From CAZEHS01 sp964424355 (lineage in GTDB: Bacteria; Bacillota; Clostridia; Peptostreptococcales; Acidaminobacteraceae): a stretch of DNA of 64,000 nt. Made by a program: the position numbers and the translations under genes. The notes beneath the pieces are model-generated. The model saw only the letters and a program-made list of their open reading frames with translations. It had not been told where the DNA came from and did no database searches. Of the stretch, positions 32,865 through 41,074 are shown one piece after another; positions within the stretch are counted from its first letter, which is position 1, and the number at the start of each line of letters is the position of its first letter. The DNA is taken from assembly GCA_964424355.1 (NCBI GenBank), contig CAYRIO010000005.1, positions 62,001 to 126,000 of the forward strand. The letters run 5' to 3'.

Positions 32865-34895
32865 ATGAGAAAAAAACTGGTGATAATCGAGAGCAGTCCC
32901 CAAGGGGCGGAGACCCGGGCGGGCCAGGTCCGGCACCTTTTCGGTGAGGCCCTGACAGTGACGGCCAGCAGTCTGGAAACCCTTGAGGACAGGGAGCTGG
33001 ACGGCGCGAACCTGGTGCTGATGCCCTCCTATGAGGTGTATGACGGCATCCGGCACAGGCTTGTGTCGGGCTGTGAGGTGGTTTTTGCCTGCCGCACGGT
33101 TTCGAGAACCGGCCTGGAGAACCTGAAGGGGCTGGGGCTGAAAACCGGCGCCGTGCTGCTGGACGACACGGTGGAGCTGGCCCGGCAGATGGTGTCGGTA
33201 CTCCGGCAGATCGATCCGGATTCCCCGGACCTGATTCCGGCGGCCCTGGGGGAGTGTGACTCCTACAGAGGCCGTGCGGTGGTGTCCGTTGCGGGACCGG
33301 TGACGGATCCCGGACGCTTTGCTTCGGTGACGGATATCGGCCCGGCCCTGCTGGATATCAGCACGATCCTGGAGCTGGGCATGCGGCTAGATCTGGACGA
33401 TGTCCTGAACCATAAGAACATCAAGGCGGGGCTGGGAGAAATCGTGCCGGTCCATGTGGGGCTTTCGGTGATCCTGGGGAAGACCAACCGGTTCGAAAGC
33501 TCCATGGACCTGCTGCTTCAGGTGGTGGATTCCGGCGTGGTGGGCATCAATGCCCGGGGCCGGGTGTTTTCGTACAATGAGAAGGCAGGGCAGATTTTGG
33601 GAACGGATATCCCGTCGGTTCTGGGGAAGAACGGCATGGATCTGTTCCCGGAAATCCCCTTCGGTCAAGTGATGGCAACGGGAAAACCGATCCGGGAAGC
33701 CCTGGGCAGGATCAACGGCTACGATGTGGTCATGTCCGTGGACCCCATCGCCCACTCGGGGAAGCAGTACGGAGCGGTGGCGGTCATCAAGCGGTTCAGC
33801 GATGAGGAGCGCAAGCAGCACCTCCTGCGGAATCAGTTGCTTGGCAAGGGGCACCGGGCCAAATACCGGTTTGAGGAGATCGTGGGCGGCAGTGAAGCGC
33901 TCCGGAAGTGCCGGGAGATCGCCCTGCGGATGGCGGGCTCCGATTCCTCCATCCTGATCACCGGGGAGAGCGGTACGGGAAAAGAGATTTTCGCTCAGGC
34001 CATCCACAACAGCTCCGGCCGCCGGGCGTATCAGTTCGTTGCCGTCAACTGCGGGGCGATTCCTGAGAATCTGCTGGAGAGCGAGCTTTTCGGCTATGAG
34101 GACGGCGCCTTCACCGGTGCCCGCAAGGGAGGCCGACAGGGACTTTTTGAGCTGGCCCACAAGGGAACCCTGTTCCTGGACGAAATCGGTGAAATGCCCC
34201 TGGCCCTCCAGAAACGGCTGCTCCGGGTACTGCAGGAGCGGGAGGTGGTGCGGTTGGGAGGCGACCGGGTCATTCCGGTGGATGTGCGGATCATTGCCGC
34301 CACCAATCGGGAGCTAAAAAGCCTGGCTGAAGCCGGGGGCTTCCGGGAGGATCTGTACTATCGGCTCAGTGTGCTGCCCCTGGCCATTCCGCCCCTGCGG
34401 AGCCGACCGGCGGACATTCCGGACCTGATCCATGAATTCCAGAAGAAGATGAATGCCTGGTTCCGGCTGACGGACAGCGCCCTGGGGGCCTTCATGGCCC
34501 ATCCCTGGCGCGGGAACGTGCGGGAGCTACGGAACTACATTGAATACCTGGCCAATCTCAACGTCGCTGTGGTGGAGCAGGGGGACCTCCCGTTTGCGGT
34601 GTCACCCCCGGTTCAGACCCTGGGGGCCGCTCAGGGCGCCACCGGGATCCCAGTGGATCACAGCCGTTTCATTCTGGAACAGTTGGCGCTGGGCCTGAGG
34701 AAGATGAAGCGCCTGGGGCGGCGAAGCCTGTGCCGGCTGGCCCGGGAAAACGGCCTGTTCCTCGGGGAGCAGGCGGTTCGGAACCTGCTATTGGCGCTGG
34801 AAAAGCAGGGGCTCGTGGTGATTCATCCCGGCAAGGGAGGCACCGTGATCACGGAAGCCGGTCTTCGGGCGCTGGACCAGGGTTGGGGAGGGTGA
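32865..34895 (+). CDS. Sigma-54-dependent transcriptional activator with winged-helix C-terminus
   Basis: 676 aa. The N-terminal 210 residues look like a ligand- or signal-binding region of unknown family. A PAS domain lies near 212-310 (LLQVVDSGVVGINARGRV), and the AAA+ domain (about 335-560) has Walker A GESGTGKE (near 366), the sigma-54 contact loop GAFTGA (near 413), Walker B LFLDEIGEM and the arginine-finger region LRSRPADIPDL. The C-terminus lacks the usual Fis helix-turn-helix; instead about residues 605-670 read as a winged helix (GRRSLCRLARENGLFLGEQA). It very probably activates the -24/-12 promoter in front of iorA-iorB-buk just downstream. GGAG precedes ATG 32865. Confidence 0.88.
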   Translation: MRKKLVIIESSPQGAETRAGQVRHLFGEALTVTASSLETLEDRELDGANLVLMPSYEVYDGIRHRLVSGCEVVFACRTVSRTGLENLKGLGLKTGAVLLDDTVELARQMVSVLRQIDPDSPDLIPAALGECDSYRGRAVVSVAGPVTDPGRFASVTDIGPALLDISTILELGMRLDLDDVLNHKNIKAGLGEIVPVHVGLSVILGKTNRFESSMDLLLQVVDSGVVGINARGRVFSYNEKAGQILGTDIPSVLGKNGMDLFPEIPFGQVMATGKPIREALGRINGYDVVMSVDPIAHSGKQYGAVAVIKRFSDEERKQHLLRNQLLGKGHRAKYRFEEIVGGSEALRKCREIALRMAGSDSSILITGESGTGKEIFAQAIHNSSGRRAYQFVAVNCGAIPENLLESELFGYEDGAFTGARKGGRQGLFELAHKGTLFLDEIGEMPLALQKRLLRVLQEREVVRLGGDRVIPVDVRIIAATNRELKSLAEAGGFREDLYYRLSVLPLAIPPLRSRPADIPDLIHEFQKKMNAWFRLTDSALGAFMAHPWRGNVRELRNYIEYLANLNVAVVEQGDLPFAVSPPVQTLGAAQGATGIPVDHSRFILEQLALGLRKMKRLGRRSLCRLARENGLFLGEQAVRNLLLALEKQGLVVIHPGKGGTVITEAGLRALDQGWGG

Positions 34896-34897
34896 AA

Positions 34898-34948
34898 CGG
34901 TATTTTCGGTATCAGAACACATACCATAAATACTTTAAATACCGAAAA
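34898..34948 (+). promoter_or_regulatory. Upstream activator site for the iorAB-buk promoter
   Basis: TTTTCGGTAT (34903-34912) is the exact inverse of ATACCGAAAA (34939-34948). Further half-sites are CGGTAT at 34898 and ATACCA at 34921. The centre is about 105 bp before the -24 element, a usual distance for an enhancer-binding protein. The likely binder is the adjacent regulator. Confidence 0.7.
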
Positions 34949-34978
34949 CAAACCCGTAAAAGAGATTACAGCCATGAA

Positions 34979-35003
34979 AAAGTCGGATTATTCCGGCTTT
35001 TTT
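34979..35003 (+). terminator. Terminator of the sigma-54 activator gene
   Basis: AAAGTCGG pairs with CCGGCTTT (one G-T pair), followed by TTT. It lies between the activator site and the -24/-12 promoter, and so separates the two transcripts. Confidence 0.65.
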
Positions 35004-35027
35004 GCTGTTTTTGAGGGGCTGTCACCT

Positions 35028-35042
35028 TGGCACGGCTCTTGC
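35028..35042 (+). promoter_or_regulatory. Sigma-54 (-24/-12) promoter of iorA-iorB-buk
   Basis: TGGCAC (35028-35033), 5 bp (GGCTC), TTGC (35039-35042): an exact match to the sigma-54 consensus TGGCAC-N5-TTGC. It lies 57 nt before the iorA start codon. Confidence 0.9.
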
Positions 35043-35098
35043 GACTCGGTGTAGGGGAGTACCATTCCACCATCCGTACACAAGCAGGAGGGAAAACC

Positions 35099-36877
35099 AT
35101 GAAAGTCCTGATGACAGGAAACGAAGCGGTGGCCCGGGGCGCCTACGAAGCAGGGGTCAGCTATGCTTCGGCCTATCCCGGAACCCCCAGTACTGAAATT
35201 TTGGAGAACATCGCCCTCTATCAGGGGGATATCATCGCCGAATGGGCCCCCAACGAAAAAGTGGCCCTGGAAACCGCCATCGGCGCATCCATTGCCGGGG
35301 CCCGGTCCTTGGCGGCCATGAAGCATGTGGGCCTCAATGTGGCGGCGGATCCGCTGCTCACCTTCGCCTACACCGGTGTGAACGGGGGCCTGGTTCTGAT
35401 TTCCGCCGATGATCCCGGGATGCATTCCTCTCAGAACGAGCAGGACAACCGTTATTATGCCAAATTCGCCAAGCTGCCCATGCTGGAACCCAGCAACAGT
35501 CAGGAGGCAAAGGATATGGTGGTGGCCGCCCTGGCCATCAGCGAGGCCTTCGACGCCCCGGTCCTGCTGCGGACGACCACCCGGGTGAATCACAGCAAGA
35601 CCCTGGTTGAATGGGGACCGGTTCAGGAAGCGGTGAAGAAGCCCTATGTGAAGGACATCCTGAAATACGACGCCAAGCCCGCCGTGGCCCGAAAGCTCCA
35701 TGGGGAGCTGGAGGAGAAGCTGCTCCGGCTGGAGGCGTTTTCCAATGAAACGGCCATGAATGCCACAGAATGGCATGACAAAACGGTGGGGGTCATCGCC
35801 GCCGGCATTGCCTACGAATACGTCCGGGAGGTTTTCGGGGAGACGGCCTCCTATCTGAAGATCGGTTTTTCATATCCCCTGCCCATGGAGAAGATCCGGG
35901 CCTTCGCCGCTGCAGTGGGCACCCTCTACGTGGTGGAGGAGCTGGAGCCCTTCATGGAGGAGCAGATAAGGGCGGCCGGGATCCCCTGCATCGGCAAAGC
36001 CAAGGTTCCCCGGCTGGGGGAGCTGAATACCGATATCCTGCGCCAGGCTTTCTTCGGCACCCGGAATGAAATCCTGGAATATGACAAGGCGGATATAGCG
36101 GCGCGGCCTCCGGTGCTGTGTGCCGGCTGTCCCCACCGCGGTTTTTTCTACGAGCTGGCAAAGAGGAAACAGGTAATGATCACCGGGGATATCGGCTGCT
36201 ACGGCCTGGGGTCCCTGGAACCCCTGAACGCCATGGACACCAGTATCTGCATGGGGGCCTCCGTCAGCATGGGCCACGGCGCTCAGCAGGTCTTTGCAAA
36301 ATTCGGGGAACCCACCCGGACCGTGGCGGTCCTTGGGGACTCCACGTTCTTTCACTCCGGGATGACGGGGCTCATCAACACGGTCTACAACCGGAGCAAT
36401 TCCGTGGTCTGTATCCTGGACAACCGCATCACCGGCATGACCGGCCATCAGGAAAACCCGGGCTCCGGCTTCAAGCTTCAGGGGCAGGAGACCCAGGCGG
36501 TGGAAATCGAGCCCCTTGTCCGGGCTTTGGGGGTCGCCCATGTCCGTGTGATCAATCCCCTGAAGCTCCAAGACGTGGGGGATGCGTTGGACTGGGCTCT
36601 GGCCCTGGATGAACCGGCGGTCATCATCACCCGGTGGCCCTGTGTCCTAAAAAAGATGTCGCTCCGGGATAAAACGGAGTTCGGGGATTGGATAGGCACA
36701 TGCACGGTGGCGGAAGCGGACTGCATCGGCTGCAAGCGCTGCATTAAAACCGGCTGCCCCGCTCTTCAGTACAATCCGGATACGAAAAAGGTCAGGATCG
36801 ACGGGGGCCAATGCGCGGGCTGTGAGGTCTGTCTCCAGACCTGCCCCAAACAAGCGATTCGAAAGGGGGACCACTAA
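35099..36877 (+). CDS. iorA: Indolepyruvate:ferredoxin oxidoreductase alpha subunit
   Basis: 592 aa. Oxidatively decarboxylates aryl 2-oxoacids (indolepyruvate, phenylpyruvate, hydroxyphenylpyruvate) to aryl-CoA, reducing ferredoxin. The N-terminal domain starts MKVLMTGNEAVARGAYEAG with YPGTPSTEI. The TPP-binding part has CAGCPHRGFFYEL, TGDIGCYGLG and VLGDSTFFHSGMTGLINTVY. The C-terminus holds two 4Fe-4S motifs (CIGCKRCIKTGCP and CAGCEVCLQTCP). AGGAGGG precedes ATG 35099; an earlier start would include the promoter. iorB begins 1 nt after the stop. The sigma-54 promoter suggests induction on aromatic amino acids. Confidence 0.95.
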   Translation: MKVLMTGNEAVARGAYEAGVSYASAYPGTPSTEILENIALYQGDIIAEWAPNEKVALETAIGASIAGARSLAAMKHVGLNVAADPLLTFAYTGVNGGLVLISADDPGMHSSQNEQDNRYYAKFAKLPMLEPSNSQEAKDMVVAALAISEAFDAPVLLRTTTRVNHSKTLVEWGPVQEAVKKPYVKDILKYDAKPAVARKLHGELEEKLLRLEAFSNETAMNATEWHDKTVGVIAAGIAYEYVREVFGETASYLKIGFSYPLPMEKIRAFAAAVGTLYVVEELEPFMEEQIRAAGIPCIGKAKVPRLGELNTDILRQAFFGTRNEILEYDKADIAARPPVLCAGCPHRGFFYELAKRKQVMITGDIGCYGLGSLEPLNAMDTSICMGASVSMGHGAQQVFAKFGEPTRTVAVLGDSTFFHSGMTGLINTVYNRSNSVVCILDNRITGMTGHQENPGSGFKLQGQETQAVEIEPLVRALGVAHVRVINPLKLQDVGDALDWALALDEPAVIITRWPCVLKKMSLRDKTEFGDWIGTCTVAEADCIGCKRCIKTGCPALQYNPDTKKVRIDGGQCAGCEVCLQTCPKQAIRKGDH

Positions 36878-36878
36878 C

Positions 36879-37451
36879 ATGAGCGACGTTAAGAGCATCA
36901 TTTTGGTAGGGGTGGGGGGCCAGGGAACGATCCTGGCAAGCAAGATCCTGTCCAATGCCCTGGTCAGCTCGGGCTACGACGTGAAGATGTCCGAGGTCCA
37001 CGGCATGGCACAGCGGGGGGGCAGCGTATCGACCCAGGTGCGGTTCGGGAAAAAGGTGAACGCCCCCACCATCGGCTTAGGGGGCGCGGATGTGCTGGTC
37101 TCCTTCGAGTCCATGGAAGCCCTCCGCTGGCTGGATTATCTGAAACCCGGCGGGAAGGTGGTGGTGAATCGCCACGAGATTCCTTCCGTTCCCATCCTCA
37201 TGGGGAAGCAACCCTATCCGAAGCGGGTTATTGAGCGGATTTCCGAAAAAGCGGAGACCCAGGTGATTGATGCAGCTGGAATCGCTGCCGGGGTTGGAAA
37301 CGTGAAAACCATGAACATCGTCCTTCTGGGCGCCCTGGTGAAGGCCATGGGGCTGGATGGAATCGACTGGGAAGCCGCCATTCGGGCCAATGTGAAGGAA
37401 GGCTTGGCGGCGGTCAATCTGCGGGCATTCGAGGCGGGCTATGGGCGCTAG
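36879..37451 (+). CDS. iorB: Indolepyruvate:ferredoxin oxidoreductase beta subunit
   Basis: 190 aa, the gamma-type domain of 2-oxoacid:ferredoxin oxidoreductases. SIILVGVGGQGTILASKIL at the N-terminus, SEVHGMAQRGGSVSTQVRFG near 45-65 and a NIVLLGALVKAMG near 150 are family signatures. AGGGGG precedes ATG 36879. Works with IorA as an A2B2 complex in the cytoplasm. Confidence 0.95.
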   Translation: MSDVKSIILVGVGGQGTILASKILSNALVSSGYDVKMSEVHGMAQRGGSVSTQVRFGKKVNAPTIGLGGADVLVSFESMEALRWLDYLKPGGKVVVNRHEIPSVPILMGKQPYPKRVIERISEKAETQVIDAAGIAAGVGNVKTMNIVLLGALVKAMGLDGIDWEAAIRANVKEGLAAVNLRAFEAGYGR

Positions 37452-37476
37452 AGTCCCGGAAAAAGGAGAAAGAAGC

Positions 37477-38535
37477 ATGCGGATACTGGCAATCAACCCC
37501 GGCTCCACCTCAACAAAAATCGCAGTGTACGCGGATGAGCAGGAAGTTTTCAGGCAGGGCATGGATCATCCGGCGGATGAACTGGCGGCCTATCGGACCG
37601 TTTCGGATCAGTATGAGATGCGCTGTGAAGGGATCAAAGCGGTGATGCGTGCCAACGGCATCCCCTGGGAGGGGCTGTCGGCCATCGTGGGCCGCGGCGG
37701 AATCCTGCCCCCGGTGAAATCCGGGGCATACCGGGTGAACGCCGCCATGGTGGACCGGCTCAAGAACCGGCCGGTTGTGGAGCATGCGGCCAATCTGGGG
37801 GCCATCATCGCCTTCAATATGGCGGAACCCCTGGGAATACCGTCCTTCATCTATGATTCCGTCGCTGTGGACGAGCTGACGGACATTGCGCGGATCTCCG
37901 GCATGGCGGACATCCAGCGGAAGAGCTTTTCCCATGCCCTCAATATGCGGGCGGTGGCGATCCGGGCGGCGAAGGAATCCGGAAGGGACTACGGGGAGCT
38001 GAATATCATCGTTGCGCACCTGGGAGGCGGTCTGTCCGTCAGCATCCACAGCCAGGGTCAGATGATCGATATCGTTTCCGACGACGAGGGCCCCTTTTCT
38101 CCGGAGCGGGCCGGTCGGGTACCCTGCAAGGACCTGATCAACCTGTGCTACACCCACGACAGGGAGACGATGCATGGGAAGCTCCGGGGCAAGGGGGGGC
38201 TGGTCTCCTATCTGGGAACCAACAACGCCCAGGCGGTGGAAGAACGGATCCGCGGCGGGGATTCCTACGCGGCCCTGATTTATGAGGCCATGGCCTACCA
38301 GATTGCCAAGGGCATCGGGGAGCTGGCCACCGTGGTGGACGGTCAGGTGGACCAGATCGTCATTACTGGGGGCATCGCCTATTCCGAGCGGATGGTGGGC
38401 TGGATCCGGAAGCGGGTCGGGTTCATTGCACCGGTGACCATCATTCCGGGGGAAAACGAGCTGGAATCCCTGGCCCTGGGAGCCCTGCGGGTCCTTCGGG
38501 GTCAGGAGACGGCCCGGGAGTATGACCTGGGGTGA
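37477..38535 (+). CDS. buk: Butyrate kinase family acyl kinase
   Basis: 352 aa, ASKHA fold. LAINPGSTSTKIAVY is the first phosphate loop, GRGGILPPVKSGAYRVN and FIYDSVAVDEL are substrate-side motifs, and IIVAHLGGGLSVSIHSQGQM and IVITGGIAYSERM are further ATP-binding segments. It makes ATP and a carboxylate from an acyl phosphate. Placed behind iorAB and under their sigma-54 promoter, the substrate may be an aryl or branched acyl phosphate rather than butyryl phosphate (inference). No phosphotransacylase gene is adjacent. AAGGAG precedes ATG 37477. Confidence 0.9.
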   Translation: MRILAINPGSTSTKIAVYADEQEVFRQGMDHPADELAAYRTVSDQYEMRCEGIKAVMRANGIPWEGLSAIVGRGGILPPVKSGAYRVNAAMVDRLKNRPVVEHAANLGAIIAFNMAEPLGIPSFIYDSVAVDELTDIARISGMADIQRKSFSHALNMRAVAIRAAKESGRDYGELNIIVAHLGGGLSVSIHSQGQMIDIVSDDEGPFSPERAGRVPCKDLINLCYTHDRETMHGKLRGKGGLVSYLGTNNAQAVEERIRGGDSYAALIYEAMAYQIAKGIGELATVVDGQVDQIVITGGIAYSERMVGWIRKRVGFIAPVTIIPGENELESLALGALRVLRGQETAREYDLG

Positions 38536-38592
38536 AGGACGATCAACTGCTGTGATAAAATCAGAACGAATCAGATAAAGAGGAGCGTTTCC

Positions 38593-39294
38593 ATGAAATT
38601 CATCGTAGAGAAAGCGGTTTTTGAAAAGCTGCCGGAGGCCTGCTTCGGGGTGGTCGTTGCCCGGGGTGTGGATAACAGGACACTGAACCCCGCCGTGGAA
38701 GCCCTGCTGGACAGTGCCATTGAAGGGATCCGCCAGCGGCTGGACGGGGCCAATGTCAAAGAGGTGCCTGAAATCGCTGTGTACCGGGAGGCCTTTCAGA
38801 CCCTGGGGTTCAATCCCAACAAATTCATGTGCTCCATCGAGGCGCTGACCAAGCGGATCCTCAAGGGGGGAGAATTCCCCCGGATCAGCAATGTGGTGGA
38901 TGTGGGCAACGCCATGTCCCTGAAGTATATCCTTCCCCTGGGGGCCCACGACATTGCGGCCTCCCCTCAGGATATCGAAATCCGCTTCGCCCGGGAGGGG
39001 GATGTCTTTGTGCCCTTCGGAACAGCGGAGACGGAGGCGGTGGACCTGGGGGAGCTGATCTACGTCCGGGGCAGCAGCGTGAAAACCAGGCGGTGGATCT
39101 GGCGGCAGAGCGAGGTGGGAAAGATCACCGAAACCAGCACCGACATTTTCTTCCCCATTGACGGTTTTTCCGGTTTCAATAAAGAGGCTGTCAAAGCAGC
39201 TCAGCTGGAGCTTGCCAGCACACTTGAAGCGGTTTTCAGCTGCCCGGTGGCCCTGGGTTTTGTGGATAAGGATTGTATGGAAATGACGATATAA
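38593..39294 (+). CDS. B3/B4 domain protein (PheRS beta-subunit-like)
   Basis: 233 aa, a paralogue of the protein at 13587-14246. YREAFQTLGFNPNKFMCSIE, GGEFPRISNVVDVGNAMSLK and YVRGSSVKTRRWIWRQSE match the B3/B4 (tRNA-synthetase editing) domain. The stand-alone role is unknown; amino-acyl-tRNA or D-amino-acid-tRNA quality control is one idea. AGAGGAG precedes ATG 38593, 57 nt after buk with a weak TAAAAT -10 between. It may be co-transcribed with iorAB-buk or have its own promoter. A strong terminator follows. Confidence 0.78.
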   Translation: MKFIVEKAVFEKLPEACFGVVVARGVDNRTLNPAVEALLDSAIEGIRQRLDGANVKEVPEIAVYREAFQTLGFNPNKFMCSIEALTKRILKGGEFPRISNVVDVGNAMSLKYILPLGAHDIAASPQDIEIRFAREGDVFVPFGTAETEAVDLGELIYVRGSSVKTRRWIWRQSEVGKITETSTDIFFPIDGFSGFNKEAVKAAQLELASTLEAVFSCPVALGFVDKDCMEMTI

Positions 39295-39306
39295 AACAGT
39301 TCCCCC

Positions 39307-39337
39307 CCGGATGCACAAACGTGCTCCGGTTTTTTTT
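39307..39337 (+). terminator. Terminator after the B3/B4 gene
   Basis: CCGGAtGCAC pairs with GTGCtCCGG around AAAC, followed by eight T. Confidence 0.8.
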
Positions 39338-39448
39338 GATTGTTCCATTCTGTGCACGGCAATTGGTGGAGACAGGTCTTTCTCCGGAGAAGAATATGGA
39401 GTACACTGAGAGTATCTAAGGGTGCACATCTGTCAGAAAAGAGTGGTT

Positions 39449-39862
39449 ATGAAAAACGTCTATCAGAAGCTTTTCCTGGTGTCAGGGTTCATATGCGTAG
39501 GCTTGGCGATCATCGGAATCCTTTTACCCATCATGCCGACGGTGCCCTTCCTGCTTTTGGCAGCGGCCTGCTTTGACAAGAGCTCGCCACGGTTTCACCA
39601 TGCCCTGGTCAGCCATGTTCATTTCGGTCCCCTCATCAGGGACTTTTATGCGGGAAAAGGCATCCCCCGACGCGCCAAGCTGATCAGTCTGACCATGATT
39701 TGGGGGAGCTGTGTAATCTCTCTGTTCATTGTGCCCTTCTTGTGGGTCAAGCTGACCCTGGTGGCTATTTTTACGGCGGTGACGGTCTATTTGGTCAAAT
39801 TGAAAAATTCAGATCAGGCGGTGTTTCAGGAAGAACCGGTTCAACCGGAGGAGGAATCATGA
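39449..39862 (+). CDS. YbaN family (DUF454) inner membrane protein
   Basis: 137 aa with two or three membrane helices. LFLVSGFICVGLAIIGILLP followed by the PTVPFLLLAAACF motif, then the SPRFHHALVSHVHFGPLIRD box, identify DUF454/YbaN. Function unknown. ATG 39449 with GAGTGG upstream is chosen over an earlier GTG 39422. Its stop overlaps the start of the Fe-S protein gene (ATGA), so they are translationally coupled. Confidence 0.8.
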   Translation: MKNVYQKLFLVSGFICVGLAIIGILLPIMPTVPFLLLAAACFDKSSPRFHHALVSHVHFGPLIRDFYAGKGIPRRAKLISLTMIWGSCVISLFIVPFLWVKLTLVAIFTAVTVYLVKLKNSDQAVFQEEPVQPEEES

Positions 39863-40560
39863 TGCAGGATTGGCAGGCGCGTTTGACACCCCTCATAAAG
39901 GAATTCGGGGCGGATTTGGTTGGCTATGCTTCTCTGACGGATGTCGCGGCGGCCCAAGAAGCCGGTTTTAGCGGCGGCATTTCGATTGGTGTGGCTCTGA
40001 AGCCGGCGATTGTAGCAGCTTTGGAACAGGGTCCCACCGTGGCTTATCATATGGAGTACCTTCGGGTGAACAGCGTTCTGGATAAATTGGACAATCTGGC
40101 GGCCGATTGGCTCGGAATCCACGGTTATGATGCCCATCCATTGGTTCGGGACAACGTCACCATCGACTGGGATGCGTTGAAAACGCCGATTCCGCATAAA
40201 ACTGCTGCCCTGCGTGCCGGTCATGGATGGGTCGGGCGCAGCGCACTTCTGGTGACGCCGGAGTATGGCGCTGCGGTGCGTTTTTCCACCGTTCTGACCA
40301 ATGCCCCCATCGCTCCGGCTTTATTGCTGCCTGACGGCTGCGGTTCCTGCACCGCCTGTAAAACCGCTTGCCCAGCCCAGGCGATCAGCGGCGTGCCCTG
40401 GTCACTGGATCTCAAGCGGGAGCAGTATTACGATGCCTTCGCCTGCAAAAAATATGCAGAAGAACGCTGTCGGGCAATTGGTATTAAAAATGAAATCTGC
40501 GGCATCTGCATCCATGCCTGTCCTTATACACAAAAATACCTTCGTGGGAAAAACACGTAA
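39859..40560 (+). CDS. QueG-like 4Fe-4S protein
   Basis: 233 aa. Two 4Fe-4S motifs lie near the C-terminus: CGSCTACKTACPAQA near residue 160 and CGICIHACPYTQKY near 216. The N-terminal region (GADLVGYASL, SIGVALKP, RAGHGWVGRSALLVTPEYG) resembles epoxyqueuosine reductase, but the protein is much shorter than QueG (about 380 aa) and ends after the second cluster. Short clostridial relatives are usually called epoxyqueuosine reductase or 4Fe-4S double-cluster protein; cobalamin binding cannot be judged. GGAGGAGG precedes ATG 39859. Confidence 0.72.
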   Translation: MMQDWQARLTPLIKEFGADLVGYASLTDVAAAQEAGFSGGISIGVALKPAIVAALEQGPTVAYHMEYLRVNSVLDKLDNLAADWLGIHGYDAHPLVRDNVTIDWDALKTPIPHKTAALRAGHGWVGRSALLVTPEYGAAVRFSTVLTNAPIAPALLLPDGCGSCTACKTACPAQAISGVPWSLDLKREQYYDAFACKKYAEERCRAIGIKNEICGICIHACPYTQKYLRGKNT

Positions 40561-40616
40561 AATTCATTTTATTGGAAAACATCGCAATCGTTCGACTATT
40601 CGGTCGCTTTCGGGAA

Positions 40617-40625
40617 TGATATAAT
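40617..40625 (+). promoter_or_regulatory. Extended -10 promoter of the cheY-cheX module
   Basis: TG-A-TATAAT: extended -10 with a perfect hexamer and no good -35. Confidence 0.6.
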
Positions 40626-40687
40626 GAGCCATATATCGTCAGAAAGGTGGTGCGAGGGCATGGTGATTTCAGCCGAGCCCGGAAGCT

Positions 40688-41074
40688 ATGCATGAGAAAT
40701 TCAAAATCCTGATTTGTGATGATTCAAAGCTGATCCGTCGCAAGCTCAGTCAAGTCTTGGAGAAACATTTTGAGGTGCAGGTTTTTGAAGCGGATAACGG
40801 TCAAAAGGCAGTCGAGCTGTATGAGAGCGTTAAGCCGGGCCTGGTTTTCATGGATATCGTCATGCCGGTTCTCGATGGCGTAGCGGCTCTGGAAGCCATC
40901 CGATCCATCGACAAGGAGGCGCGGGTGGTCATGTCCTCGTCCTCTGGTACCAAGGACAAGCTGAAGAGAGCATTGGAAGCCGGCGCCATGGAGTTCATCC
41001 AGAAACCCTGGACAGAAGAACAGATCCGCTTTGTTGTGGAAAAAATCCTAAAGGAGCGGGAGAGCCATGTTTAG
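40688..41074 (+). CDS. CheY-like response regulator
   Basis: 128 aa, receiver domain only. Acid pocket Asp11/Asp12 in LICDDSKLIRRKL, phospho-acceptor Asp56 in LVFMDIVMP, Ser/Thr in VVMSSSS and Lys in FIQKPW. The protein has no output domain and probably signals by binding a partner. The following gene encodes a CheX-type phosphatase with which it overlaps by 8 nt, so the two probably form one signalling unit. The kinase is not encoded nearby. Confidence 0.9.
   Translation: MHEKFKILICDDSKLIRRKLSQVLEKHFEVQVFEADNGQKAVELYESVKPGLVFMDIVMPVLDGVAALEAIRSIDKEARVVMSSSSGTKDKLKRALEAGAMEFIQKPWTEEQIRFVVEKILKERESHV

Noticed and set aside
37510..39429. 639-codon minus-strand open frame across buk and the B3/B4 gene
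   Set aside because: Antisense shadow; it covers a terminator and a promoter region, and the His/Pro/Gly-rich sequence matches no family.
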